This document shows, piece after piece, positions 1 to 9,029 of a DNA stretch of 64,000 nt; within the stretch, counting starts at the first letter, position 1; every line of letters starts with the position of its first letter. This DNA comes from Rufibacter roseolus. GTDB taxonomy: Bacteria; Bacteroidota; Bacteroidia; Cytophagales; Hymenobacteraceae. The DNA is taken from NCBI RefSeq assembly GCF_017916365.1, contig NZ_JAFMSU010000002.1:186001-250000 (forward strand), in the 5' to 3' direction. A model generated the notes under the pieces. The model saw only the letters and a list, made by a program, of their open reading frames with translations. It did not search any database and had not been told where the DNA came from. The position numbers were made by a program, and so were the translations under genes.

Positions 1-1568
1 ACACCGGCGCCGGTGCCATGTACGTCTTCAATGCCGGCGTGGCCTGCGAGTTCAGGAGCGGCACCTTCCTGCCCGATGCCCAACTGCCCGTGGTGATAGC
101 CGATGTGCTGGACGCCATTGAGTACGCCGTAGGCCCTGCTGATTCTAAATGGGGGAAAGTAAGAGTTGCCAACGGGCACCCGGCGCCTTTCCCGCTGAAA
201 TACGTGGAGGTGGGAAACGAGCAGCACGGTCCCTGGTACGCCAACCGGTTCAACCTTTTCTACGACGCAATCAAAGCCAAATACCCGGACCTGAAGGTGA
301 TTGCCAGCATGGGCATTGCGGATGTGAACCGGCATACCCTGGACGGGATGAAAAAGCTGGACATCGCCGATGAGCACGCCTACAAATCGGCGTACTGGGC
401 CATGAACAACTACGACCACTTTGACAAATACAAACGGGGCGATTGGGAACTGTACGTGGGTGAATACGCCACCAATGCCGGGGTAGGGAGCGGGAACATG
501 CTCGCAGCGCTCAATGACGCAGTGTACATCCTGGCCATGGAGCGCAACGGCGACCTGGTGACCATGTCCAGCTACGCCCCGCTGCTGGTAAACACCAACG
601 ATGTGGACTGGCCGGTGAACCTGATCAACTTCAACAACTCGCAGAGTTTCGCGCGGATCTCCTACTACGCCATCCAGATGTTGAACAAGCACCGCGCGGA
701 TCAGAACCTGGCCACCACGGTTCAGGTACAGCCCGCCCAGATAACCAAGCCGGCTTTCGCCGGGGGCATCGGCTTGAGTACCTGGGATACCCAAACGGAG
801 TACAAAGACATCCAGGTCATCCAAAAGGGCAAAGTGGTCTACAGCAGCAATTTTGAGAAAGCCGAGGGCGAATGGGAAAAGGTGCGGGGCACCTGGGGCG
901 TGAAGGAAGGCGCCATGGGCCAAACCGCTGAGGGAGCACAGCTTTTCGCGATGCTCAAAGACAAGTCTTATGACACCTACACCCTCAAACTGAAAGGTCG
1001 AAAACTTAGCGGGTACAATGCATTCATCATCCCGTTTGCGGTGAAGGATGGGGGCAAAACGCAGGTGCGGGCGCACATAGGCTCTTACTGGAACCAGTAC
1101 GGCGTCTTCGAGCAGGTCACCGAAGGCACGGAAGTGGCGAACTTATCATCCTCCACCAAACTGCCGGAGAATATAGAAACCGGCAAGTGGTACGATATCC
1201 GGCTGGAGGTGGGCCTCAATAAAGTGGACTGCTACCTGAACGACCAATTCCTCATGAGTTACACCATCCCGGATATGTTCTACAGTATCTCGGGGGTAGA
1301 CGAAAAAACCGGCGACATCATCGTGAAAGTGGTGAACGGCTCCCCGGAAACCTTCCAGACCAACCTCAACCTGAAAGGCGCCACAAACTTATCTCCGGTT
1401 GGGGAGGTGGTAACCTTATCGGCAGAGAACTACCAGGCGGAGAATTCCTTTGAGACTCCTACAAAGTATGTTCCCCAGACTTCCAGATTAACTAATGTCA
1501 CCTCCTCCTTTAAGGTGGGCGTGAAGCCGTATTCTATCTCGGTTTACCGGCTCAAGACAAAGAAGTGA
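1..1568 (+). CDS. alpha-L-arabinofuranosidase, GH51 family (5' end missing)
   Basis: C-terminal part of a GH51 enzyme that would release terminal arabinofuranose from plant-type polysaccharides by a retaining mechanism. The frame is open through position 3 (T-G-A-G-A before the first Met at 18), so the gene begins left of the window. Numbered from that Met, the acid/base Glu is E68 in VGNEQHG and the nucleophile is E149 in VGEYATN. After the catalytic barrel (to about residue 240) comes an inserted beta-sandwich that resembles a laminin-G/DUF1080-like jelly roll (about 255-420), then the GH51 C-terminal beta domain ending in SISVYRLK. Such inserted domains are common in Bacteroidota GH51 enzymes. 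Signal peptide and substrate context are outside the window. Confidence 0.9.
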   Translation, partial: TGAGAMYVFNAGVACEFRSGTFLPDAQLPVVIADVLDAIEYAVGPADSKWGKVRVANGHPAPFPLKYVEVGNEQHGPWYANRFNLFYDAIKAKYPDLKVIASMGIADVNRHTLDGMKKLDIADEHAYKSAYWAMNNYDHFDKYKRGDWELYVGEYATNAGVGSGNMLAALNDAVYILAMERNGDLVTMSSYAPLLVNTNDVDWPVNLINFNNSQSFARISYYAIQMLNKHRADQNLATTVQVQPAQITKPAFAGGIGLSTWDTQTEYKDIQVIQKGKVVYSSNFEKAEGEWEKVRGTWGVKEGAMGQTAEGAQLFAMLKDKSYDTYTLKLKGRKLSGYNAFIIPFAVKDGGKTQVRAHIGSYWNQYGVFEQVTEGTEVANLSSSTKLPENIETGKWYDIRLEVGLNKVDCYLNDQFLMSYTIPDMFYSISGVDEKTGDIIVKVVNGSPETFQTNLNLKGATNLSPVGEVVTLSAENYQAENSFETPTKYVPQTSRLTNVTSSFKVGVKPYSISVYRLKTKK

Positions 1569-1605
1569 GTAAGTAAAAACATGGAGCATTTAGCGCCTCC
1601 TTATT

Positions 1606-1613
1606 TATAATTG
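1606..1613 (+). promoter_or_regulatory. candidate -7 element TATAATTG
   Basis: Matches the Bacteroidota TAnnTTTG consensus in 7 of 8 places. It lies 55 nt before the ATG at 1668 and overlaps the only other possible start (TTG 1611), so it favours the ATG. Confidence 0.35.
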
Positions 1614-1667
1614 GCTACTAAACGAAGCCTACCTAACCTAAATGAATTTCCCCTAAATCTATACCCT

Positions 1668-2225
1668 ATGGCAGATTTACACTCCCTGGAAAAACAGAAA
1701 CTGGAGAGCCTTCTCAGGATGAAGCAGGGTTTTCTCCTGAATTTCACAGATGTCTCTTTGCAGGCCTTTGTTATCAAGAGTGTAGGGCTGGATTTCAACC
1801 ATGAGAAGTATAGGAATGGCTCAGGGTCAAAGGCCAGCCGGATGCGGGAGTTATGGAAGGTGGAGCCTAACTTTATAGTGGCCAAACTGATATTTGACCT
1901 TTGTCAGTATATCAAAGACCTGAAAGAAAGAAAGGGAGAAGCGCTCCTGCCCGATGAACAACGGCTTTTGGAAGAATGCTTTGGCATAAGCAGACGGTTG
2001 TCTAATTCTGCAGAAGTGGTGGCCTTGCTTCTGAAAAGGAAAGACCCGGATAAAAAAGGCTCAGGATTGAGCAGGGTGGAGGTGGTGGAGGAAGTAGATA
2101 CCGCCGGGCTGTTCTCGGCTTTGTCGCTGGAAACTCAGTTGACAGGCAGAGAAAATGAAACCGTCTTCCTCATCACCAATGAGAACATCATGCCCTTCCT
2201 GAAGAACCTGAGTTTCGTTTCTTAA
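1668..2225 (+). CDS. hypothetical protein, possible AbiJ-NTD3-like N-terminal domain
   Basis: 185-residue soluble protein without signal peptide or membrane segment. Residues about 10-75 read FLLNFTDVSLQAFVIKS, then KY, GSGSKASRMRELW and EPNFIVAKLI. From memory this resembles the pattern (aromatic-x-LDFS...F..F...; GSKANRLR.FW...EP..VV..L) of small N-terminal domains found in abortive-infection-type proteins (AbiJ-NTD3 group). That assignment is inference; no profile search was possible. The remaining 110 residues are Lys/Glu-rich and show no recognisable effector such as TIR, nuclease or HEPN. The ATG at 1668 is preferred to TTG 1611 because a -7-like box overlaps the latter. It stands alone between GH51 and a convergent redoxin gene. 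Confidence 0.6.
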   Translation: MADLHSLEKQKLESLLRMKQGFLLNFTDVSLQAFVIKSVGLDFNHEKYRNGSGSKASRMRELWKVEPNFIVAKLIFDLCQYIKDLKERKGEALLPDEQRLLEECFGISRRLSNSAEVVALLLKRKDPDKKGSGLSRVEVVEEVDTAGLFSALSLETQLTGRENETVFLITNENIMPFLKNLSFVS

Positions 2226-2250
2226 GAGTTAAAGAGGACCACATTACCCT

Positions 2251-2874
2251 TTATTTGGCAAGGTTTACCAGAAAATCCCGCATCTCCTGCGTGTCATACT
2301 CCGCCATCCCTATTTGTTTGGACACGATTTTGCCTTCTGGTGAAAGGATAAACGTGGAGGGGATGGAGGGGCTGTCAAATTCCTGGGGTAAGGGACTGGC
2401 CGGAAGGAACACCGGGAAAGTATAGCCTTTCTTTTGGATGTGTTTCTGCACCTTCGGCAATCCTGCCTGGTCCACGGATAGCATCACAAAGGCAATTTTA
2501 TCTGAGCCTACTTTCTCGTATAAACTCTGGATGCTGGGCATTTCTGCCACGCAGGGTGGGCACCAGGTGGCCCAGATGTTCAGAAACACTACCTTGCCTT
2601 TCAAACTCTCAAAGGGAACAACCTTGCCGTCCAGGGTGGTCAACTGGAAACCGGCTCCTGCCATCTGGCTTGTAGGGGAGAGGTCAGTCCCGGCCATTCT
2701 ACTTGGGGTGGTGCCCTCGGGAACATCCGCCTTTTTGAGTCCGGTGGCCAGCAAGAGCCGCTGTAATTGACCAATGGCCTCGGTGTGGAGCCCCGTCAGG
2801 TACAAAATCCCGAAGATGGCCAGAACAATAGCCCAGCCCGGGATATTGCGGAATGAAAGTCCTTGCTTGTTCAT
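2251..2874 (-). CDS. TlpA-like thiol-disulfide oxidoreductase, membrane-anchored
   Basis: 207-residue TlpA/ResA-type redoxin. One N-terminal membrane segment (about residues 12-30) with a basic start suggests a signal anchor with the thioredoxin domain in the periplasm. The domain (about 75-207) has the active site WCPPC (C105, C108), the strand FLNIWATW before it and the cis-proline motif SIPSTF. Members of the family reduce protein disulfides or serve cytochrome c maturation; no cytochrome gene is nearby, so the partner is unknown. Its start is 61 nt downstream of the cysM stop on the same strand, so the two may be co-transcribed. Confidence 0.85.
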   Translation of the reverse strand: MNKQGLSFRNIPGWAIVLAIFGILYLTGLHTEAIGQLQRLLLATGLKKADVPEGTTPSRMAGTDLSPTSQMAGAGFQLTTLDGKVVPFESLKGKVVFLNIWATWCPPCVAEMPSIQSLYEKVGSDKIAFVMLSVDQAGLPKVQKHIQKKGYTFPVFLPASPLPQEFDSPSIPSTFILSPEGKIVSKQIGMAEYDTQEMRDFLVNLAK

Positions 2875-2935
2875 ATGTATTTAGTAGCCTCTTTCCCTTT
2901 TTCTTACACCATCCCTCGCAAGAGATGGCAAGGTT

Positions 2936-3814
2936 TTACTCAAATAGGTCGGTGCTGAGGTAGCGGTCTCCCCGGTCGCAGACAATAAAGACAATCACGC
3001 CTTCCTCCAGTTCCTGGGCTACCCTGATGCTGGCTTGCAGCGCGCCGCCGCTGCTCATGCCGGCCAGAATCCCTTCCTCTTTGGCCAGCCTTCTGGTCAT
3101 CAGCGTAGCTTCCTGTTCACTGATGTCCAGGATGCGGTCTACCCGCGCCGGTTCATAGATCTGGGGCAAAAACTCCGGCGACCAACGCCGGATCCCTGGG
3201 ATGTTGGAGTTGGGGCCGGGCTGGGTGCCCACAATCTGGATACTAGGATTCTGTTCCTTCAGGTACCTGGAGACGCCCATGATGGTGCCCGTGGTGCCCA
3301 TCGCCGACACGAAATGGGTTATCTGTCCCTGGGTGTCTCGCCAGATCTCGGGGCCGGTGGTTTTATAGTGCGCCAGGAAGTTGTCTGGATTGGAGAACTG
3401 GTTCAGGAGGTAATAGCCCTGGTTTGCCGCCATATCCTCGGCCAGCTCGCGGGAGTATTCAATGGTTCTGGCAGATGGGGTCAGAATCACCTCGGCCCCG
3501 TAGGCTTCCATACTTTTTACCCGCTCAGCGGTGGAGTTGTCTGGCATGATCAAGGAGATCCTGAGCCCCAGCGCCTGCGCAATCATGGCCAGCGCGATGC
3601 CCGTGTTCCCGCTGGTGGCTTCCACCAGTTTGTCGCCGGGTTTTATGTCTCCCCGGTCCAAGGCACTTTTGATCATGTTAAAAGCCGGGCGGTCTTTTAC
3701 GCTGCCCGCCGGGTTCTGGCCTTCCATCTTGGCGAAAATCCGCACGTTCTTGGAAGGGGAAATATGTTGAAGCTCCACCAAAGGGGTGTTGCCAATCAGG
3801 TCAAATAAGGTCAT
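2936..3814 (-). CDS. cysM: cysteine synthase B (O-acetylserine sulfhydrylase)
   Basis: 292-residue fold-type II PLP enzyme that makes L-cysteine from O-acetylserine and sulfide or thiosulfate. The Schiff-base lysine is K40 in PAGSVKDRPA, the substrate loop is TSGNTG (67-72), and the phosphate-binding turn is SAMGTTGT. The late motif GMSSGGAL and the compact length (about 290 rather than 310-320) favour CysM over CysK. A minus-strand TAACTTTG box lies 85-92 nt upstream, and the leader holds a small hairpin at 3853-3873. The TlpA-like gene follows on the same strand. Confidence 0.9.
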   Translation of the reverse strand: MTLFDLIGNTPLVELQHISPSKNVRIFAKMEGQNPAGSVKDRPAFNMIKSALDRGDIKPGDKLVEATSGNTGIALAMIAQALGLRISLIMPDNSTAERVKSMEAYGAEVILTPSARTIEYSRELAEDMAANQGYYLLNQFSNPDNFLAHYKTTGPEIWRDTQGQITHFVSAMGTTGTIMGVSRYLKEQNPSIQIVGTQPGPNSNIPGIRRWSPEFLPQIYEPARVDRILDISEQEATLMTRRLAKEEGILAGMSSGGALQASIRVAQELEEGVIVFIVCDRGDRYLSTDLFE

Positions 3815-3852
3815 AGGTTCTCAGGTTGGGTAAGGCGTACGTTGCACCAGCG

Positions 3853-3873
3853 CCCATGGATCGAGATCATGGG
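3853..3873 (-). promoter_or_regulatory. inverted repeat in the cysM leader
   Basis: CCCATGGATC (3853-3862) faces GATCATGGG (3865-3873) about a GA centre, with one unpaired G. It lies between the proposed -7 box and the cysM start, so it could be an operator or an mRNA hairpin. No known riboswitch was recognised. Confidence 0.3.
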
Positions 3874-3898
3874 GCTAATGATGCCGCTGAGTTTGCCT

Positions 3899-3906
3899 CA
3901 AAGTTA
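3899..3906 (-). promoter_or_regulatory. candidate cysM -7 element TAACTTTG
   Basis: Minus-strand TAACTTTG fits TAnnTTTG exactly. It would give a leader of about 75-80 nt. No clear -33 TTG was seen. Confidence 0.4.
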
Positions 3907-4279
3907 GGAGGGATCTGGAAATTACGCCTGTTTAGGGGCTGGTTTTAGAGAAACAGTGAGAAAACAAGGAACCGAATAGAAGTGAGCCTTTACGCGTAAT
4001 ACTATACCTGAGGGATTTGATTTGTATTATTTCCAAGGTCTAGGATTTCCTTAAAAGGTGAAGAAGTAGTTCTAAGTTTAAGAAAATCAATATTTTACTT
4101 AGGTGCTAAAGACGAATTAGTTAAATTTAAGTAAGAATTGAACCTCTCTGGCGTTGGTATGTCCAATCCATACCTTCCTGCTCCCAAGTTATGGCTGGTT
4201 AAGCCGTAAATGTCCGCCTGATGGGCTACACGCATCCGCCGTGTCATCTGTATCTTTTCTCTTTCAATTCTTGAAAATC

Positions 4280-5764
4280 ATGGGAAAACCATCATATTAC
4301 CATTTTCTCCTTTCCTGTCTGGTGTTGGGCCTGCTTTTGCTCAATACTTTGCCTACATGGGCCCGGCAGGAAATGGAAGCCCCCATCCCCATCACCACCA
4401 AATCTGCTGAGGCCCGGCAGTATTTCAACCAGGCCCGCGTCCACATGGGCAACATTCAGATATACAAAGCGGCCCAGGCCCTGGACAAAGCCCTGCAACT
4501 GGACCCCGATTTCGCCCTAGCGCATATGCTCAGGGCCCAGGCCGCTGGACCAGACCGGCAAAGTTTCAGGGAGCACTACAACAAAGCCCTGGCCCTGAGG
4601 GAAAACGTATCGGAAGGCGAGCAGCTGATGATCTCCGTGATGCAGGCCAACGTGGAGAACAGGCCGGAGGAGGTGATTAGCAACCTGGATAAACTCGCGC
4701 AGCGCTTCCCCAATGACAAATACGTGCACCTGATGAACGGGCAATTCGCCATGGGCCGTAATGATGCAGACAAAGCCATCACGCACTTCACCAAAGCAGT
4801 GACACTGGACCCTGGATTTGGGGCCGCTTACAACCTATTGGGGTACGCCTATACCAGCAAAGAGGATTATGCCAAGGCCGAGGAGGCGTTCAGAAACTAT
4901 ATTAAGGCGGCACCCAGGGAGGCGAACCCCTATGACTCCATGGGCGATTTGCTGACCAAACGGGGAAAACACCAGGAAGCCATCCAGAACTATAAGAAAG
5001 CCGCAGCCATGGACCCCGAGTTCAACGTCTCCCTCACCAAAGTAGGGCACAATTACCTATTGATGGGCCAACTGGACGAAAGCCGCAAAGCCTACCAGTA
5101 CGCAGAAAGCAAAGCACCTACCTACACCGACAAAGTGGACAACATTATGGCCCTGGCCGAGTCTTACCTTTTTGAAGGCCGTTACAAAGAAGCTTTGCAA
5201 ACCTCTGATAGGGGCATAAAACTGCTACAGCAGCACAAGAACGACAACTATCTGGCCTGGGCCAGTCTGGAGCAAGCCGAGATCTACATCCAGATGAATG
5301 ACTTGGCCAAAGCGAAAACCTCCCTTGCCCATCTTATTGCCGCCCAGAACAGTCCTGAGCTAGCTCCTTACCAAAAAGCCAACCTCCAGCACCATCAGCT
5401 GTTTGTGGAAGCCTTGATCGCGGCCAAAGCCAAGGATTTCGCCCAGGCCAATGCCAAAGCCGCAGAACTCAAAGCGAAGGTGGATGCCTCCGCCAATGTT
5501 GGGCAAATGCAGAATTATCACAAACTCATGGGCATAATCGCCTACCAGCAGGGCAACATGAAAGAAGCCTTAACCCACCTGGCAGAAGCTGACCAGAACA
5601 ATCCCCGGGTGCTGTATTACCAATCACTAGCCGAAGCCAAATCAGGGAACAGCGAGAAATCTGCCCAACTAGAGAAAAAACTCAATACTCTAAACGAACC
5701 CGGCCCCGAGTTCGCCCTGGTGAAAGCCTCTATGGCCAAATCCAGACTGGCGTCTAATAAGTAA
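4280..5764 (+). CDS. exported tetratricopeptide-repeat protein
   Basis: 494 residues from the ATG at 4280. This start is preferred to GTG 4154 because it places a signal peptide at the N terminus (hydrophobic residues 9-24, cleavage near TWA-RQ). The mature protein is a solenoid of TPR-like helix pairs; consecutive units of about 34 residues are clear in the middle, for example AAYNLLGYAYTSKEDYAKAE and NPYDSMGDLLTKRGKHQEA. The C-terminal third is helical and Ala/Lys-rich. Such proteins act as periplasmic scaffolds, but no partner is indicated. It is monocistronic and ends just before a strong hairpin (5796-5835). Confidence 0.8.
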   Translation: MGKPSYYHFLLSCLVLGLLLLNTLPTWARQEMEAPIPITTKSAEARQYFNQARVHMGNIQIYKAAQALDKALQLDPDFALAHMLRAQAAGPDRQSFREHYNKALALRENVSEGEQLMISVMQANVENRPEEVISNLDKLAQRFPNDKYVHLMNGQFAMGRNDADKAITHFTKAVTLDPGFGAAYNLLGYAYTSKEDYAKAEEAFRNYIKAAPREANPYDSMGDLLTKRGKHQEAIQNYKKAAAMDPEFNVSLTKVGHNYLLMGQLDESRKAYQYAESKAPTYTDKVDNIMALAESYLFEGRYKEALQTSDRGIKLLQQHKNDNYLAWASLEQAEIYIQMNDLAKAKTSLAHLIAAQNSPELAPYQKANLQHHQLFVEALIAAKAKDFAQANAKAAELKAKVDASANVGQMQNYHKLMGIIAYQQGNMKEALTHLAEADQNNPRVLYYQSLAEAKSGNSEKSAQLEKKLNTLNEPGPEFALVKASMAKSRLASNK

Positions 5765-5795
5765 GCCAAAATTGATTTATAGGTACAAACGTGCA

Positions 5796-5835
5796 AAGGC
5801 AGCCCACTTTCTATCAGGTAGAAGTGGGCTGCCTT
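5796..5835 (+). terminator. hairpin terminator after TPR gene
   Basis: Perfect 14-bp stem AAGGCAGCCCACTT (5796-5809) / AAGTGGGCTGCCTT (5822-5835) with a 12-nt loop. There is no long T tract, so termination strength is uncertain. Confidence 0.65.
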
Positions 5836-6014
5836 CGTATTACTTCATAAGAACCGTGAATGAAAAATATGGAGTTGTCAAGTACTGCCTTTTGAAATCC
5901 TGACCTAATGCAATGGTTCTGTTGCTTGGCACTTAGAAGGTAAATGCCAATCCTTCTAAATAGGACCGGGTATTGCCTGGGAAACATTCTCGCATCTTTC
6001 AAGTAAACCTTGCT

Positions 6015-7151
6015 ATGACTGCTTCAGAACCGTTTTACAAGAAAAGTACACTGGTATTATTGGGTATCATTCTGCTGGTGTACGTGATGCATATTTTGGC
6101 TGATATTCTGGTGCCTATTGCCTTTTCGCTATTATTGGCTATTCTGCTCAACCCTCTGAACAGCCGCATTATGCGCATGAAGGTACCTACGGTTCTCTCC
6201 ATTCTGCTTACGCTGCTCATTGCGGTTATCATTTTGGGCATTATCCTGTATTTTCTTTCCGCCCAGATCATCCAGTTTGGCGAGATGATGCCTGCCCTTA
6301 AACTGAAGTTTACCCAGATCCTTACAGACCTGCAGAACTTGCTGCAAACCAAATTTGGGATCAGTATCCAGAAGCAAACCCAATTCCTGAAAGACACCGC
6401 CAGCAGCGGAAAAGCCCTGGTGGGCCAAACGGTGAGCAGTGTGCTGGGCGTCTTCAGTTTGCTTTTTCTCATTCCGGTTTACATCTTTCTTTTTCTCCTG
6501 TATAAACCCCTCATCCTGAACTTTCTTTTTGAGGTGTTTTCCACGAAGAACACCCATTCTGTGGCGGAGATTCTGCACGAGACCAAAGCGGCTATTCAGA
6601 GCTACATTGTGGGCCTGCTCATAGAAGCCTCCATTGTGGCGGTTCTGAACTCCGTGGCGCTCCTGATCTTAGGGGTGCCGTACGCAATACTGTTGGGTGT
6701 TATTGGGGCTATCCTGAACATGATTCCCTACGTAGGCGGGCTGATCGCGATTACGCTGCCGGTGTTGATGGCAACGGTGACCCAGGACGGCTACTCCACC
6801 CAATTGTTTATCATCGGGGCTTACCTCCTGATTCAGTTTATAGATAACAATGTGCTGGTGCCCCGCATTGTCTCCTCCAAGGTGAAGATCAACGCCTTGA
6901 TTTCAGTGCTGGCCGTTTTGCTGGGAGGCGCCTTGTGGGGCGTATCTGGCATGTTCCTGTCCATTCCGTTGGTGGCGGTACTTAAAATCATCTTTGACCG
7001 GATTGAGGACCTGAAACCCTGGGGCAGAATACTTGGGGACCAGATTCCAGACAGTTACCCGGGTCAGCTGTCGCCTAACACCAGAGTGCCTGATGTGCCG
7101 GATAGGATGGAGAAATATGTAGATGCCGAGGACCGGAACGAGAAAGGGTAG
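6015..7151 (+). CDS. AI-2E family transporter (PerM/YdiK type)
   Basis: 378 residues from ATG 6015 (MTASEPFYKKS); the upstream in-frame TTG at 5973 is unlikely. It has about eight membrane segments: two close together near the N terminus, a long amphipathic soluble stretch (about 85-135) containing FGEMMPALKLKFTQIL, then a C-terminal bundle with the family-typical PYVGGLIAITLPVL and the late SGMFLSIPLVAVLKI. Members export AI-2, ions or unknown solutes, so the substrate cannot be predicted. The C-terminal tail is charged. No operon partner. Confidence 0.85.
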   Translation: MTASEPFYKKSTLVLLGIILLVYVMHILADILVPIAFSLLLAILLNPLNSRIMRMKVPTVLSILLTLLIAVIILGIILYFLSAQIIQFGEMMPALKLKFTQILTDLQNLLQTKFGISIQKQTQFLKDTASSGKALVGQTVSSVLGVFSLLFLIPVYIFLFLLYKPLILNFLFEVFSTKNTHSVAEILHETKAAIQSYIVGLLIEASIVAVLNSVALLILGVPYAILLGVIGAILNMIPYVGGLIAITLPVLMATVTQDGYSTQLFIIGAYLLIQFIDNNVLVPRIVSSKVKINALISVLAVLLGGALWGVSGMFLSIPLVAVLKIIFDRIEDLKPWGRILGDQIPDSYPGQLSPNTRVPDVPDRMEKYVDAEDRNEKG

Positions 7152-7276
7152 GCAGGAACTGAATGGGTGGTTACGCCAGTATCTCAGTTCAATGATCCAG
7201 GGTTTGCCGCGGTTGGAAATGTTTCCCGGGTTGTTATTCCAACTAATAACTGAATGCTCAACAGGGGAGTTGGTGT

Positions 7277-7294
7277 AAAGGCATAAACGCCTTT
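7277..7294. repeat. small inverted repeat
   Basis: AAAGGC-ATAAAC-GCCTTT between the convergent AI-2E gene and the orphan gene at 7339. It may be a weak bidirectional terminator. Confidence 0.3.
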
Positions 7295-7338
7295 CCCATC
7301 GTGATTACAAAAGGGCTCTTGAGAGCAGACCTTTAAAT

Positions 7339-7689
7339 TTAAGCAGTGGAGATATTAAGGAATGGGAACATATCCTTCATCTTTTCCTTGAAGGAATGAA
7401 AAGCCCTCAAATACAGAAAAAGGTCATTCTTAGGGCTATTCTGCATGTTTTCCGCTTCCAGTATGAGCGAATCAAGATGCCATGTCACACCATCGGTATG
7501 TTCAGCATCTTCTGGGATAGCGTTTTCGCGCAGGATTTCTCTGTAGGAAGTAGCTACCAATAGAACTTCTTCTATGGCTTCGCCGCGTTCATAAGCTTCG
7601 GATTGAAGCAAGTATAGCAGTTTCCCAGCTATTCTAGCGTCTAAGTATTCAGGAGTTCCTGCTGAGGGTGAGTTGTAGAAATTTCCCAT
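7339..7689 (-). CDS. hypothetical protein, 116 aa
   Basis: Not recognised. Predicted soluble and helical, mildly acidic, without signal peptide, membrane segment or cysteines. Readable features are YLDARIAGKLLYLLQSEAYERG, cut here as YLDARIAGKLLYLL then QSEAYERG, and an aromatic C terminus (MFPFLN). The reading frame is supported by a perfect minus-strand TATCTTTG box about 46-53 nt upstream of the ATG. It stands alone; the neighbouring genes give no functional clue. Confidence 0.55.
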   Translation of the reverse strand: MGNFYNSPSAGTPEYLDARIAGKLLYLLQSEAYERGEAIEEVLLVATSYREILRENAIPEDAEHTDGVTWHLDSLILEAENMQNSPKNDLFLYLRAFHSFKEKMKDMFPFLNISTA

Positions 7690-7734
7690 GGATTTTCCTC
7701 TCCATTACTTTTAATTTTCTCTTACAAAGATACT

Positions 7735-7742
7735 TGATTGAA
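7735..7742 (-). promoter_or_regulatory. candidate -7 element TATCTTTG
   Basis: Exact match to TAnnTTTG on the minus strand. It implies a leader of about 39 nt for the orphan gene starting at 7689. Confidence 0.45.
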
Positions 7743-8337
7743 TTGTGATAAAAATTTCATTATTCAAACAATGTAGTAGCATCTAGGAGGTAGGTATTAC
7801 CCTGGAATTCACTGCTAAAATCATTGGAGGTTTCTTTCTTCTTCTCCTGAAAATCAGAAGTCAATGACCATGCAAAACAAAGGCGTCCTTTTCTGTAAGT
7901 ATTGGTTTTTGCTCAAAAATAAGTGTTTTTTAGACGTCATTGTTCATCGCCGGTGTGAAAGACTTATGCTTGCAGGCCTTGATTCTAAAGTTTGGCAAAG
8001 GTAGGATTTTGCAAGTGTGGTAAGAGCGATTGGAAGATAATATCAGGTTTTAAAAATGGGAAAATACCTATGGTGTGGCTTTAACTGTGCTGTGTTGTTT
8101 TTTTATACTTATTGCCGATAAAAGGCAAAAGATTTTACCATTTTATGAATCTGCCTTTTCACACTTGTCAATAAACCAATAATGACGACCTAGATACGGT
8201 TTTTGTTTAAGGACCGGTTTTTTGAAGGCAGCCCCAAAGCAGTAGAAGGCCCAGTTGCTCATCGTCGGAAAAATTAATGTGGTTAATTAAACTTGGGCTA
8301 TTAAATTAGCCGCTGTACATCTATACCCCAATGCACT
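7743..8337. other. intergenic region without recognised gene
   Basis: About 595 nt, AT-rich, between divergent genes. It must hold the promoter of the cupin gene. No ORF with plausible codon use and no convincing long hairpin was seen. Confidence 0.4.
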
Positions 8338-8844
8338 ATGTCTGCTACTGAAGACCAGAAACAAGCCCTATTTCAAGAGATTGAACAAGAACTGACTTCC
8401 AAGGGATTTACCGTGGCCAGCCAGGACCAAACCAGACCCTGGGGCGGCTTCTTCGTGATTGATGAAAACCAGGCCCAGGAGTTTGCCGATACTTACTTTG
8501 ACGGGATCTCCGTTGATGACCTTCGGATATCGGGGAAACTTAGCCCCAAGATTCTGGTAGTGGCCCCTGAGAAGCGGCTTTCATGGCAGTACCACCACCG
8601 CCGGGCCGAGATCTGGAAAGTGGTGAAAGGAAAAGTAGGCGTGGTTACCAGTCCCACCGATGAAGAAGGCCAGTTGCAGCGCCTGGAGCCAGGTGCCCTC
8701 ATCACTTTAAAACAATCTGAGCGTCACCGCTTAGTGGGCTTAGACGATTGGGGCGTTCTGGCTGAGATCTGGCAGCACACCGATGCCACCAACCCGTCCA
8801 ACGAAGACGATATCGTTCGCGTGCAGGACGATTTCGGCCGATAG
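8338..8844 (+). CDS. cupin protein related to type II mannose-6-phosphate isomerase
   Basis: 168-residue single-domain cupin. The signature RPWGGF (33-38), the metal-ligand strand WQYHHRRAEIWKVVKG (H86, H87, E91) and the late IWQHTD...EDDIVRVQDDFGR match the C-terminal isomerase domain of type II phosphomannose isomerase/GMP enzymes. The guanylyltransferase half is absent, so it resembles free-standing isomerase-like cupins, often labelled phosphoheptose isomerase in this phylum. It would interconvert a sugar phosphate in the cytoplasm; the exact sugar is uncertain. A strong member of the palindrome family (8970-9029) terminates it. Confidence 0.75.
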   Translation: MSATEDQKQALFQEIEQELTSKGFTVASQDQTRPWGGFFVIDENQAQEFADTYFDGISVDDLRISGKLSPKILVVAPEKRLSWQYHHRRAEIWKVVKGKVGVVTSPTDEEGQLQRLEPGALITLKQSERHRLVGLDDWGVLAEIWQHTDATNPSNEDDIVRVQDDFGR

Positions 8845-8969
8845 GCTGATCCATATTTATTGTCAGAAGTTATTTGACGATTAAACAGAGCCATTGGCAA
8901 GCTTTATCCTTGCTGATATTTCTTTCTTCTCGGGTTCTAGAGGCAAGTCCTTGACCAAATATTTTAACG

Positions 8970-9029
8970 CCTCCGTTCTGGGGCCGATTTCATGAAATCA
9001 GCCCCAGAACGGAGGTGCTCTTTTTTTTT
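8970..9029 (+). terminator. intrinsic terminator built from a dispersed palindrome
   Basis: CCTCCGTTCTGGGGC (8970-8984) pairs with GCCCCAGAACGGAGG (9001-9015); inside, GATTTC/GAAATC extends the stem. A run of nine T follows (9021-9029). It is the clearest copy of the palindrome family. Confidence 0.85.

Larger units (their letters stand above)
3815..4279. other. 465-nt divergent intergenic region
   Basis: Holds the cysM leader and -7 box, a half copy of the window's palindrome family at 3928-3956 (GTTTAGGGGCTGGTTTT), and an AT-rich stretch 4015-4140. A TATCTTTT at 4251-4258 could serve the TPR gene. No small gene was found. Confidence 0.5.

Noticed and set aside
1..17. Met at 18 as a real start of the GH51 gene
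   Set aside because: The frame stays open to the window edge, and most of the GH51 catalytic domain is missing upstream.
3035..3808. 257-codon plus-strand ORF
   Set aside because: Antisense of cysM, which has full catalytic motifs.
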